From IMG/VR virus record IMGVR_UViG_3300025896_001403, positions 1-28,098 of that record: a stretch of 28,098 nucleotides of DNA. One strand, written 5' to 3'. This DNA is from a virus. Made by a program: the position numbers and the translations under genes. Below the pieces are notes generated by a model that had not been told where the DNA came from, did not search any database, and was given only the letters and a program-made list of their open reading frames with translations. This document shows, in pieces, positions 1 through 8,702 of the stretch; the first letter of the stretch is position 1; the number at the start of each line of letters is the position of its first letter.

Positions 1-2
1 AA

Positions 3-1067
3 TACACTGGTATGACAGGTCGTTCTACTGTATCAATTGATGGTCGTGAATGGGCAAGATGGAGTGACGCACAGCAAAAAGGCTACATTGAATTGAGTTC
101 AATGTCCGAGCAAGGTGTGGCGGAAGGCGAAGGCGACGAAGAGCAAGGTTATATGTTAGGTACTGTGTTATCATTCCCTGATTTTATTAAACAACTATCA
201 CTGACTTTGAGAACATCTAATCTAAATTGGAAGATGACCAAACGTGACGATAATGTATTTTTGTTCAGCGCACCAAACGATCACAATATACATAATATGT
301 TAGTGATTGCAGTTATTCACAATGGATGGGTTTCAGCTACCAATGGTGTAGTTTATCCAGGCGGTGAAGTTTCTATGGGTGATAAACAAGAATTGCCAAT
401 GACAGTTGCAAGTGTTTCAGAAATTGCTCAAGAAGCAATTCATTCATATCACAGTCTCGACCTTAGTGATTATGCCGACGAAGGCGAATTAGATGAGTCT
501 GACTCAGTTAAAACCAATCCCAAAGATAAGATCTGTGTAGATGTACCATTGTTTATACGCCTTATGGAATATGCACGTGAAGATGCCAAGTCTGATATGG
601 ATCTGCACTCATTGGCAGAACGTTTAACTGCAATGAGTGCAAGCGGGGAGACATTGGGCATGGATAGTTACGATGCAGTAGTTGGGTCTGAAACTCCAGT
701 TGAAGAAGCAAGTTTGGCACAAATGCGCGATTACTTTAGTCAGCCAGACAACAATACAGTTGACATTGATAATCAGTATGGTGCGCCTGAACGCAAGCCG
801 CACGCACACGTGCCACCAGAAATTCAATCATTGATCAATAAAATGTATCGTGTAGGTAAAATTACACCGCAGGAGTTTAACATATTAAAGAACTTCCAAC
901 TAAAGACAAAAATCAACGTTGGATTAAACATTAAAGAAGCTGATAAAAATCCGTATGCAATTGGTATGGCAGCCGCAATGAAGAGCACTGGTGATAAGCC
1001 ACCTTTGAAGAAGAGCACAATTAACAAGGCGCACGAAATCGCTCGTGCCGTCAAAAAAGGAGATTAA
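3..1067 (+). CDS. Conserved phage protein of unknown function, 5' end probably outside the window
   Basis: The frame is already open at the window edge, so the ATG at 12 may be internal; 351 residues are visible from it. I do not recognise a named family. An acidic stretch lies near residues 35-45. A segment around residues 172-220 (VDVPLFIRLMEYAREDAKSD) looks like a module seen in other T4-type phage proteins, and the C-terminal 80 residues are basic and helical, ending in a KKSTINKAHEIARAVKK-like tail. There is no signal peptide or membrane segment. The stop at 1065-1067 is directly followed by the endolysin start at 1069, so the two are probably co-transcribed. The position next to the lysis gene suggests a late or structural-module protein, but that is inference only. 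Confidence 0.6.
   Translation, partial: YTGMTGRSTVSIDGREWARWSDAQQKGYIELSSMSEQGVAEGEGDEEQGYMLGTVLSFPDFIKQLSLTLRTSNLNWKMTKRDDNVFLFSAPNDHNIHNMLVIAVIHNGWVSATNGVVYPGGEVSMGDKQELPMTVASVSEIAQEAIHSYHSLDLSDYADEGELDESDSVKTNPKDKICVDVPLFIRLMEYAREDAKSDMDLHSLAERLTAMSASGETLGMDSYDAVVGSETPVEEASLAQMRDYFSQPDNNTVDIDNQYGAPERKPHAHVPPEIQSLINKMYRVGKITPQEFNILKNFQLKTKINVGLNIKEADKNPYAIGMAAAMKSTGDKPPLKKSTINKAHEIARAVKKGD
1053..1064 (+). promoter_or_regulatory. Ribosome binding site that sets the GTG start of the endolysin
   Basis: AAAAAAGGAGAT lies at 1053-1064, with AGGAG at 1058-1062, six bases before the GTG at 1069. The ATG at 1067 is read straight into a stop, and the in-frame GTG at 1045 has no such site. This fixes the endolysin start at 1069. 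Confidence 0.7.
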
Positions 1068-1068
1068 T

Positions 1069-1698
1069 GTGATCGAATTAACAATTGATATACTTAAAGA
1101 GTGTTTACCAGACGCTAAAGTTTCTAATTTAGAAAAGTTTGTTGAAGGTTTCAATGAAACATTTGAACATTTTGATATTAGCACGCCTGAACGTATGGCA
1201 ATGTTTATTGCGCAGACTGCACATGAGTCTGGAAACTTTGCAACAACTTCAGAGAACTTGTTTTATAGTGCTAAGGGGTTAAACGGAACATTTAAGAAGT
1301 ATTTCTCAACTATAGCAGTGGCTGACGCATATGCTAAAAAGCCTGAAAAAATTGCCAATAGAGTTTACTGCAATCGTATGGGCAATGGCGACGAAGCAAG
1401 CGGCGATGGATACAAGTATCGCGGCCGTGGCATTATTCAATTGACTGGCAAAGACAACTACACACATTGCGGAAATGCACTAGAGCTGGATTTATTAACA
1501 GATCCAGATTCAGTGGCAGACAACCCAGTTGCAGTGTTAAGCGCAGGTTGGTTCTGGGATACACGTAAATTAAATCAATGGGCTGACAAGGGTGATGTTC
1601 TTACTGTTACTAAAAAGATCAATGGTGGCACCATTGGCCTGGCAGATCGTAAAAAGCATTATGAACACATTTTGGAAGTGTTGCAGGCTCTAGAATAA
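1069..1698 (+). CDS. Endolysin, glycoside hydrolase family 19 (chitinase-like muramidase)
   Basis: A 209-residue protein that is a GH19 catalytic domain and little else, the usual size for a phage endolysin. GH19 phage enzymes cut the glycan of peptidoglycan at the end of infection. Visible family features are AQTAHESGNF with the probable catalytic Glu at residue 53, an RGRGIIQLTGKDNY block at about 118-131, and a C-terminal helix with NGGTIGLADR. No signal peptide is seen, so export would need a holin, and no holin is recognisable in the window. I chose the GTG at 1069 because a good AGGAG site precedes it. The gene follows the upstream one by a single base and a hairpin terminator-like structure lies downstream, so it probably ends a transcript. 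Confidence 0.9.
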   Translation: MIELTIDILKECLPDAKVSNLEKFVEGFNETFEHFDISTPERMAMFIAQTAHESGNFATTSENLFYSAKGLNGTFKKYFSTIAVADAYAKKPEKIANRVYCNRMGNGDEASGDGYKYRGRGIIQLTGKDNYTHCGNALELDLLTDPDSVADNPVAVLSAGWFWDTRKLNQWADKGDVLTVTKKINGGTIGLADRKKHYEHILEVLQALE

Positions 1699-1718
1699 GA
1701 TAAGTATAGTTAACACGG

Positions 1719-1760
1719 CCCAAGCCTCTGCGGAGTAATTACCTAGCACGCTTGGGTTTT
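1719..1760 (+). terminator. Probable Rho-independent terminator with a long loop, after the endolysin
   Basis: CCCAAGC at 1719-1725 pairs with GCTTGGG at 1750-1756 and is followed by TTTT at 1757-1760. The 24-base loop is unusually long and contains a possible second small hairpin (CTC at 1726-1728 with GAG at 1733-1735) and the palindrome GTAATTAC at 1735-1742. The rest of the 93-base gap (1699-1791) has two ATAAGTA motifs (1700-1706 and 1780-1786) and no gene. Confidence 0.55.
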
Positions 1761-1791
1761 CCTTTGGCCAAAAACATACATAAGTATTCAT

Positions 1792-3084
1792 ATGATTACA
1801 TGGTACGGAGATACAATAGCAACTGACCTTAACGATCAAAACTTGTGGAATCGTTATCTGGAACAGAAAATTGATTCAGGTGAAACTCAACACTTTACTA
1901 TACATCCACAAATTGATTCTGCTATATTTAAATACTGCAACGATACACACGAATTTAAAACATTTGATCAGTACGCAACAGGCCACAATGTGGTAATCAT
2001 TGGCCTGCATGGTGGATGGACTTCTTTAAAATTAAAGTATATCACAGAATGGTTTAAGTCTGACCCAAATAGATTAAACGCCTGGAATGATTATAACTGT
2101 CAGATCATATTAGACTACAGTGAAGAAGGTTTTACTACAGAGTTATTTGGCGATGTATGGCAATGGATAGAAGACAATCAACTGCAAGACCGTGTGTTAT
2201 ATGTTAGCTCAAGCTGCAACGTAGCAGCATTATATAGTGAATGGTGCAAACAAGAACGAACATATGAAAATATGCGGGCCGCATGGTACGGGTTCTTTAC
2301 CAATTGGTTACTACGAGACAGGGAGATGTGCCAAATAGACGCACCAATTCTACAAGCAACATACACAGCAGGCAACCCACGTTGGATGTGTTTAAACCGC
2401 AGACCTCACCCGCATAGAATTTATCTGCTTACAATGCTTGAACGCTACAATCTAATCGAAACTGGGGCAGTCAGCATGCCCAAGCACTTTGGTGAAAAGG
2501 AAATTGATTGGGACGATAAGATTTGGAATATCCCGCTACAGTGGCAATGCTTAAAAGATCGTTTCAATGGGCATATTGATGCTCTTGACAATGACTTTAA
2601 TTCAATGTACAATAAATTACCACTGATTGCAGACACTGAAGACTTTACTTTCAATTATGCATTAAATTTAAATGGGGAGTATTCTCAGAACTTTCCTATT
2701 AATATCATATCTGAAACATTGTTCTTTAGTGCTGCAACGTTTGCATCTGAGAAGGTGTGGAAGCCAATGCTTATGAGTCAGATATTTTTAGTAATGGCTG
2801 CACCATTTTATCTACAAAGTTTACGGGAGCTGGGATTTAAAACTTTTGCCCCGTATATAAATGAAGAGTACGACTTATGCTTAAACCCAATGGAACGAGC
2901 CACAGCGTTGGTACATAGCCTTAGAGACATTACTAAATTAAGCGAAGAAGAGTTTAGCGTACTATTGACTAATTGTACGCCAATATTACAACACAATAAG
3001 CAATTACTTACAAACCGAAATAGTATGGATCATTTGGTGTCAGATCAAGTTGTTCGCGCCATCGAGTCACACTGGAATTTTTAA
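1792..3084 (+). CDS. Glycosyltransferase-like protein, related to the N-terminal half of the protein at 4554
   Basis: A 430-residue soluble protein. Its C-terminal part (about residues 302-375) has IISETLFFSAATFASEKVWK, then a hydrophobic strand and LRELGFKTFAPY. It aligns by eye with the protein at 4554-6848, which carries ISETNFF, LTEKSYKPIM and LREQGFRTF at the same spacing. Both also have a NRR segment before this region (MCLNRRPHPHR here). The [ST]EK-x-K-P pattern resembles the donor-binding region of GT10 fucosyltransferase-like enzymes. That resemblance is my inference, so the sugar and acceptor are unknown. ATG 1792 is the first start in frame and has no Shine-Dalgarno site; an ATAAGTA motif ends only six bases before it. 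It is the first gene of the sugar block. Confidence 0.75.
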   Translation: MITWYGDTIATDLNDQNLWNRYLEQKIDSGETQHFTIHPQIDSAIFKYCNDTHEFKTFDQYATGHNVVIIGLHGGWTSLKLKYITEWFKSDPNRLNAWNDYNCQIILDYSEEGFTTELFGDVWQWIEDNQLQDRVLYVSSSCNVAALYSEWCKQERTYENMRAAWYGFFTNWLLRDREMCQIDAPILQATYTAGNPRWMCLNRRPHPHRIYLLTMLERYNLIETGAVSMPKHFGEKEIDWDDKIWNIPLQWQCLKDRFNGHIDALDNDFNSMYNKLPLIADTEDFTFNYALNLNGEYSQNFPINIISETLFFSAATFASEKVWKPMLMSQIFLVMAAPFYLQSLRELGFKTFAPYINEEYDLCLNPMERATALVHSLRDITKLSEEEFSVLLTNCTPILQHNKQLLTNRNSMDHLVSDQVVRAIESHWNF

Positions 3085-3103
3085 ATTGATAAGTACGCAT
3101 ACA

Positions 3104-4564
3104 ATGAAAACTACTGAAAACTACAATGATCGAATGATTCGCATACACAAGGAACTGGACAAAGTTAGTCCGACATTCTGTGTAGCAAAATGGCAGCAAG
3201 TTACAATACATTTGGCAACTGGACAGACACACAGTTGCCATCACCCTGCAACCCACAAAATTCCAATTGAAGAATTGGAAAATAATCCATCTGCATTGCA
3301 CAATACAAAGTTTAAAAAAGAACAACGTAAGCTAATGTTGGAAGGACAGCGACCAAGTGAGTGTGACTATTGCTGGAGAGTAGAAGATGCCCCAGGTGCT
3401 CATCACAGTGATCGTATTAGGAAATCTGCCGACGCAACCTGGGGCGAACCGTATCTTGAATCATCTGCTAAAATGCCTTGGGATGCTGACGTAATCCCAG
3501 CGTATGTAGAAGTATCATTTAGTAACGTATGTAACTTTGGTTGCTCATATTGCAGTCCGGATATCAGCTCTACGCTAATGCAAACAGCAAAGCGCCACGG
3601 CCCCCTTAAATTAAGCAACCACATATCGCATGACCTTATATGGTTAGAAAAATCTGGTCGACTACCAATCCCTAACAGAGAACATAATCCTTACATTGAA
3701 GCATGGTGGGCTTGGTGGCCTACACTATATCCAAATCTACGTACATTTCGGATCACCGGCGGTGAACCGTTATTAAGCAAAGAAACATTTAAAACATTGG
3801 ATTGGATTATTGCAAATCCCAACCCAGAATTAGATCTTGCTATCAATACTAATTTAGGGGTTGATCAAAAGCTAATAGACGAATTCTTTGCCAAATGCCA
3901 AATTATCAAAGATGGCAATATGGTCAAACGTCTGCAGATTTTTACGTCATGCGACACGTGGGGCGAGCAAGCAGAATATATTCGCCCGGGTCTTGATTAT
4001 AAGAAATGGTACTATAATCTTTGGAATCTTACATTACGGTATCCAACATTAGATGTTACTATTATGTGTACGTTTAATCTGTTGAGCATTCCGCGCTTTA
4101 AGAAGTTCCTAAATGACATACTATCTATTAGACGTAGTGCAACTACCATAGGTAAAGTAAACGGAATCAGAGGCATTAATTTGGATTTCCCTTACTTACG
4201 ACACCCGCGTTATCTAAGTGCATTAATTGCTGACGATGGAATGACAAATACGTTGGCTGACACTATTAAATGGGCTGAACGCAATACAGCTACATTTCAG
4301 GAATTTGATTATCATGATGGATTCTACCCACACGAAATTGATAGCTTGAACAGGTTACTGCATATTGTACAAGCAGAAAGTCCAACATCAAAGGAAAATG
4401 TAATTGCCAGGCATGACTTCTACTTGTATGTAGGGCAGCATGATGCACGTAATGCAAGTAACTTTGCGACAACATTTCCAGAGTTAACTGCATTTTACAA
4501 TAGATGTAAAAATGAATACGAAGCAAGCGTAGCAGCAAGAGCAATTGTTGAAAATGTACAATAA
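3104..4564 (+). CDS. Radical SAM protein with an N-terminal twitch-like region
   Basis: A 486-residue protein with the radical SAM signature CNFGCSYC (Cys 143, 147, 150) that holds a 4Fe-4S cluster and cleaves S-adenosylmethionine. A cysteine-rich segment precedes it (SCHHP, then SECDYCWRVED), as in phage and bacterial twitch-domain radical SAM proteins. RITGGEPLLS near residue 220 matches the GGEP motif that binds SAM. The substrate is unknown. It is longer than QueE and lacks its short layout, so I do not assign it to 7-deazaguanine synthesis. I chose ATG 3104 because the upstream extension overlaps the preceding gene in another frame. It sits between two related glycosyltransferase-like genes, which suggests a role in sugar or surface-polymer chemistry, by context only. 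Its last 11 bases overlap the next gene. Confidence 0.85.
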   Translation: MKTTENYNDRMIRIHKELDKVSPTFCVAKWQQVTIHLATGQTHSCHHPATHKIPIEELENNPSALHNTKFKKEQRKLMLEGQRPSECDYCWRVEDAPGAHHSDRIRKSADATWGEPYLESSAKMPWDADVIPAYVEVSFSNVCNFGCSYCSPDISSTLMQTAKRHGPLKLSNHISHDLIWLEKSGRLPIPNREHNPYIEAWWAWWPTLYPNLRTFRITGGEPLLSKETFKTLDWIIANPNPELDLAINTNLGVDQKLIDEFFAKCQIIKDGNMVKRLQIFTSCDTWGEQAEYIRPGLDYKKWYYNLWNLTLRYPTLDVTIMCTFNLLSIPRFKKFLNDILSIRRSATTIGKVNGIRGINLDFPYLRHPRYLSALIADDGMTNTLADTIKWAERNTATFQEFDYHDGFYPHEIDSLNRLLHIVQAESPTSKENVIARHDFYLYVGQHDARNASNFATTFPELTAFYNRCKNEYEASVAARAIVENVQ

Positions 4565-6848
4565 AAAAGTTAATTTTGTATTTGATTGGATTGGCCCAAA
4601 ACATCCAATACCTAATAATATGCCGCCAAGCGTAATTGATTTGGCAAATGCGTCTGGTGTGTTTAGTGTCAATAAAGATGTCAATGAACTAAAAGGTGAG
4701 TTACAAAATTCTAACTGCTATACAATGCTCAAAGGCCAACATCTAGTCAATACACACTCGGCATCTCATTTGCCCAATGGCGTGTTTGTATATGAGTATA
4801 ATCATTATTGGTGGGAAAGTGTAGACGACTTATTTGGAACATTTAAGCTAAATGGCATACTTGGACAAGGATCTCAGCCGCCGGCGGTATTTGATCGTAT
4901 TCGTAATAAAACTGCATATCTATTAATTTCTATTCCAATGGAGTCTCTATTAGAAGATCGACACTTATCTAAAATCGACACATATTTTAGAAATTCTAAC
5001 CTACCAATGTCGCAGATTATATACTTAACATGTAGTCCAAATGGACAAGCATTGTATGATAGTTATTGTGAACGTACAGGCTTAGAAAATCAAGGTCTCC
5101 ATATTGAATATCTGCCCTTTTACTATTTTGTATACAAAACTACCATTGCGAATAAAACATTAGAGTATAAAGTTGGCCCAAAATCTAAATCATTCCTAAT
5201 GTTCAATCGTCGGTGGGGAAGTCAATCGCAGAGATCATTGATGCTATGTTATCTTTATAAAAATGATCTATTAGACAATGGCTATATTAGTTTTAGCAAG
5301 ACTGAAATTGACAATGGCGGAACGTTTACATCTCATGTTAAAAATTTCATCGAAAGACTTACAATTGAGAATACAATTACCGACGACGATCTGATTCAGA
5401 TTGAATCTAAGCTACCTCTTACATTAGATAGTACAGATCTAACATTAAATCTGATGTATGACGAATTCGAATCTACCAGGCATTTTTACGAAGACAGTTT
5501 AGTTCACTTGATCTCCGAAACAAACTTCTTTACAAAAATAGTACATCTAACTGAGAAAAGTTATAAGCCAATTATGTACAAGCAACCATTTATTATGATG
5601 GGTGCATGCGGTAGTCTTGACGCTCTTAGAGAACAGGGATTTAGAACATTTAGCACATTGTGGGATGAGAGTTACGACGATGAAGCTTCAGATACTACAC
5701 GATTTTTTATGGTGTTGGATCTGATTAAAAAAATATGTGCAATGTCCGCAGACGAGAAACTTGAAATTAGTAAAGCATGTAAAGAGATAGTTGACTACAA
5801 CTATGATTTATTAAAGAATACTCAGACTAATCTGCTGGTTGAAAAATTTATAAACAAATACGGAGTACAAGATAGTATGAAAAAGGTATTGGTATGCGGA
5901 GCCGGTGGCTTCATTGGAAGTCACTTGGTCACTGACTTAAAAAATAAAGGATTTTATGTAATTGGTGCAGATTTAAAGCTGCCCGAATATACGACATCAA
6001 CTGCCGACGAGTTTCATCTAGTAGACTTGCGAGATCCAGTTGATGTTGCCAAATTGATTACAACTGACATATATGAAATTTATCAATTGGCAGCAGACAT
6101 GGGCGGAGCCGGATATATCTTTACAGGTGAGCACGATGCTGACATTGTACATAATAGTGCAATGATCAATTTAAACGTAGTACATGAGATGACTAAAAAG
6201 GGCGTTAAACGTGTATTCTATAGTTCAAGCGCATGTATGTATCCTAGTCACAATCAACTTGATGCTGAAAATCCATTGTTAAGTGAAGATAGTGCGTACC
6301 CTGCAAACCCCGACAGCGAATACGGCTGGGAAAAACTATTCAGTGAACGTTTATATATGAGTTTTGCTCGTAACTATAAGATTCGAGCTCGTATTGCACG
6401 TTTTCATAATATTTTTGGCCCGTTTGGTGCTTGGAATAACGGTAAAGAAAAAGCGCCAGCTGCGTTGTGCCGTAAAGTTGCAATGTGCGAAGAAGGTGGA
6501 ATCGTCGAAATATGGGGGCCAGGCAATCAGACACGTAGTTTCTTATACATTGATGAGTGCATAGAAGGTATCCATCGCATTATGGCAAGTGACTGTGAGG
6601 TTCCTCTAAATCTTGGTAGCGAACGAATGATTAGCATTAATAACTTGGCATTTTTAATTGCAAAACTTACCAAGAAAGACATTACTATTACAAACATTAG
6701 TGGACCAGTGGGAGTAATGGGTCGAACTAGTCACAATAAACTTATTCAAGATTCAATTGAGTGGAAGCCTGGCGAAGATCTGGAATACGGACTAACACAA
6801 ACATACAATTGGATCAATCAACAAGTAAAAGAAAATGAGCAATCTTAA
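4554..6848 (+). CDS. Fusion: glycosyltransferase-like domain plus GDP-mannose 3,5-epimerase-like domain
   Basis: A 764-residue two-part protein. Residues 1-441 match the gene at 1792 by eye (FLMFNRRWGSQ, then LISETNFF, LTEKSYKPIM, LREQGFRTF). Residues 442-764 are an extended short-chain dehydrogenase: GAGGFIG at 449-455 for NAD, the LAADMGGAGYI segment, SSSACMYPS, the catalytic pair Tyr590/Lys594 (EYGWEKL), then RFHNIFGPFG, EKAPAALCRK and TRSFLYIDECIEG. That set is typical of GDP-mannose 3,5-epimerase, which makes GDP-L-galactose and related sugars. No stop separates the halves, but Met442 is preceded by GGAG at 5862-5865, 11 bases upstream, so a free epimerase could also be made. ATG 4554 is preferred over the TTG codons upstream. 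The 3' end overlaps the next gene by 14 bases. Confidence 0.85.
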   Translation: MYNKKVNFVFDWIGPKHPIPNNMPPSVIDLANASGVFSVNKDVNELKGELQNSNCYTMLKGQHLVNTHSASHLPNGVFVYEYNHYWWESVDDLFGTFKLNGILGQGSQPPAVFDRIRNKTAYLLISIPMESLLEDRHLSKIDTYFRNSNLPMSQIIYLTCSPNGQALYDSYCERTGLENQGLHIEYLPFYYFVYKTTIANKTLEYKVGPKSKSFLMFNRRWGSQSQRSLMLCYLYKNDLLDNGYISFSKTEIDNGGTFTSHVKNFIERLTIENTITDDDLIQIESKLPLTLDSTDLTLNLMYDEFESTRHFYEDSLVHLISETNFFTKIVHLTEKSYKPIMYKQPFIMMGACGSLDALREQGFRTFSTLWDESYDDEASDTTRFFMVLDLIKKICAMSADEKLEISKACKEIVDYNYDLLKNTQTNLLVEKFINKYGVQDSMKKVLVCGAGGFIGSHLVTDLKNKGFYVIGADLKLPEYTTSTADEFHLVDLRDPVDVAKLITTDIYEIYQLAADMGGAGYIFTGEHDADIVHNSAMINLNVVHEMTKKGVKRVFYSSSACMYPSHNQLDAENPLLSEDSAYPANPDSEYGWEKLFSERLYMSFARNYKIRARIARFHNIFGPFGAWNNGKEKAPAALCRKVAMCEEGGIVEIWGPGNQTRSFLYIDECIEGIHRIMASDCEVPLNLGSERMISINNLAFLIAKLTKKDITITNISGPVGVMGRTSHNKLIQDSIEWKPGEDLEYGLTQTYNWINQQVKENEQS

Positions 6849-7473
6849 TTTAACATGGTTAGCTGATAACCTAAAACCCAATGCGCTAGTATTTGATATT
6901 GGTGCAGCCGACTTAAACGATACTAGACGAATTAAAGCAGCGTTATCCTTGGCTACGTTCTATGCGTTTGAGTGTGCTGCTACCTGGGAAACACAAAACA
7001 AACAAACAGCAGTAGACCATGATATAAACTATTTTCATATAGCTATGTCAGACACTGTTGGCACATTGACATTTTATCCCAGTGCAGTATTAGACGGGCA
7101 AGAATGGCCATGGTCTGGCAGCGTATGCGAACCTGGATCTAACTTAATAAACAACCGCTGGAAGTGGGGAGAAGGATATACCGTACCTAGTACTACACTA
7201 GAATCTTTTTGCATTGAACATAATCTAAGTCCAGACTTTATTCATATTGATGTACAAGGTGCAGAGTACAAGGTGTTCAGTGCTATAGGAAGTTTACGTC
7301 CGGGTATAGTCTGGGCAGAAATTAGCGAGTTCCACATGTACAAGACTGGCACAACATATGATGACTTTAAAACTTTAATGAATACTCTTGGCTATCAGGA
7401 AAAATTTAAAGACGATTGCGATGCACTTTATGTGCTAGGCAGTATCAACGTTACGGAATACAAATGCGATTAA
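6835..7473 (+). CDS. FkbM-family methyltransferase
   Basis: A 212-residue protein with the layout of FkbM-type SAM-dependent methyltransferases: NALVFDIGAADLNDTRR near residues 16-32 as the SAM-binding loop, a YAFECA segment (strand 2 with its acidic residue), a STTLESFC segment, and FIHIDVQGAEYKVFSAIG near 135-152, the hallmark of the family. These enzymes usually O-methylate sugars or small molecules, and neighbouring sugar-nucleotide genes fit methylation of a glycan. The start overlaps the previous gene by 14 bases and the end overlaps the next by 10, so all three are probably translated from one message. Confidence 0.85.
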   Translation: MSNLNLTWLADNLKPNALVFDIGAADLNDTRRIKAALSLATFYAFECAATWETQNKQTAVDHDINYFHIAMSDTVGTLTFYPSAVLDGQEWPWSGSVCEPGSNLINNRWKWGEGYTVPSTTLESFCIEHNLSPDFIHIDVQGAEYKVFSAIGSLRPGIVWAEISEFHMYKTGTTYDDFKTLMNTLGYQEKFKDDCDALYVLGSINVTEYKCD

Positions 7474-8702
7474 AAGTAGCAATGATTGGATTGGGCAAAT
7501 TAGGTTTGCCATGTGCCGAAGTAATGGCCGAGCATTATAGCGTAAGCGGATATGATATCAGCATTGTAGACCCAACAATGACTGTAGCAGTTAAAAGTTC
7601 AATTGCTGAAGCAGTAGCAGGATGCAATTTGATCTTTATAGCAGTACCTACACCACACGATGCAGCATACGGTGGCAGCTCACCTATTGCTGATTTACCA
7701 GTTAAGGATTTTGACTACAGTATTGTACAGACAGTACTGGCTGAGATCAACCTGCATGTAAACAAGGAACAACTTGTCGTTTTAATAAGTACGGTCTTAC
7801 CTGGAACTGTACGCAATAAGTTGCAACCTTTGATCACAAACGCTCGTTTCATTTATAACCCGTACCTTATTGCTATGGGCAGTGTCAAGTGGGATATGGT
7901 AAATCCTGAGTGCTTGATCATTGGTACAGAAGATGGTACACGCACAGGTGATGCACAAGTGCTGATTGACTTCTATGCGCCAATGATGAAGAACACCCCG
8001 CAAATCAATGTGGGCACATGGGATGAAGCCGAAGCCATTAAAGTTTTCTACAACACATTCATCAGTGCTAAAATTGGCTTGGTAAACATGATTCAGGACG
8101 TAGCCGAATCCAATGGCAACATCAATGTAGATGTAGTCACTGATGCGCTCAAAGCAGCGACACAGCGTATTACTGGCCCACGTTATCTCACAGCAGGTAT
8201 GGGCGATGCAGGTGCTTGCCATCCACGCGATAATATTGCACTACGCTGGTTAGCAGAAGAACTTGATTTAGGTTACGATCTATTTCATTCGTTTATGCAC
8301 AGCCGTGACATGCAAGCTAAAAAGATGGCAATGCGATTAGTTGCATTGAGCAAAGAACACAATATGCCAATAGTAATTCATGGACGTGCATATAAGCCAT
8401 ATGTTGAATACACCATTGGTAGTTACAGCGAATTAGTTGGATACTTTATAACCGAAGCTGGATTAAAGTTTAACTATGTAGATCCGTTAACTGGAGATAA
8501 TGTACAGCCAGGAGTAGCAAGTGTATTCTTAATGGCACATAATGCGGCTGTTACCTATGCAGGCACAGGTGTCACTGTAAGTAGTGTTGAGCAGTACTGT
8601 ATATTTCCAAAAGGATCAATACTGGTAGACCCATGGAGATCGCTTCCTGAGCGAGAGGGTTATACAGTTATTCACTATGGTAACCCAAGGAAAAACAAAT
8701 GA
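7464..8702 (+). CDS. UDP-glucose/GDP-mannose dehydrogenase family protein
   Basis: A 412-residue NAD-dependent nucleotide-sugar 6-dehydrogenase relative. The N-terminus carries the Rossmann motif GLGKLG (residues 9-14), followed by IFIAVPTP and STVLPGT, as in UDP-glucose dehydrogenase. The middle domain has EAIKVFYNTFISAKIGLVNM, and GACHPRDNIAL places the catalytic thiol at Cys252, equivalent to the GSCFPKD motif. These enzymes oxidise the sugar C6 to a carboxylate in two steps, giving a nucleotide-linked uronic acid. The C-terminal domain looks shorter and more divergent than in the cellular enzymes, so the exact substrate is open. ATG 7464 lies just before the Rossmann strand. Its stop overlaps the next ATG (ATGA at 8699). 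Confidence 0.85.
   Translation: MRLKVAMIGLGKLGLPCAEVMAEHYSVSGYDISIVDPTMTVAVKSSIAEAVAGCNLIFIAVPTPHDAAYGGSSPIADLPVKDFDYSIVQTVLAEINLHVNKEQLVVLISTVLPGTVRNKLQPLITNARFIYNPYLIAMGSVKWDMVNPECLIIGTEDGTRTGDAQVLIDFYAPMMKNTPQINVGTWDEAEAIKVFYNTFISAKIGLVNMIQDVAESNGNINVDVVTDALKAATQRITGPRYLTAGMGDAGACHPRDNIALRWLAEELDLGYDLFHSFMHSRDMQAKKMAMRLVALSKEHNMPIVIHGRAYKPYVEYTIGSYSELVGYFITEAGLKFNYVDPLTGDNVQPGVASVFLMAHNAAVTYAGTGVTVSSVEQYCIFPKGSILVDPWRSLPEREGYTVIHYGNPRKNK

Noticed and set aside
3104-4564. Radical SAM protein as QueE of the 7-deazaguanine pathway
   Set aside because: It is 486 residues, has an N-terminal twitch-like region and sits in a sugar block; QueE is about half that size.
7797-8222. Minus-strand open frame of 141 codons
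   Set aside because: It lies wholly inside the nucleotide-sugar dehydrogenase gene, has no ribosome site and no recognisable protein features. All other minus-strand frames in the window are likewise shadows.
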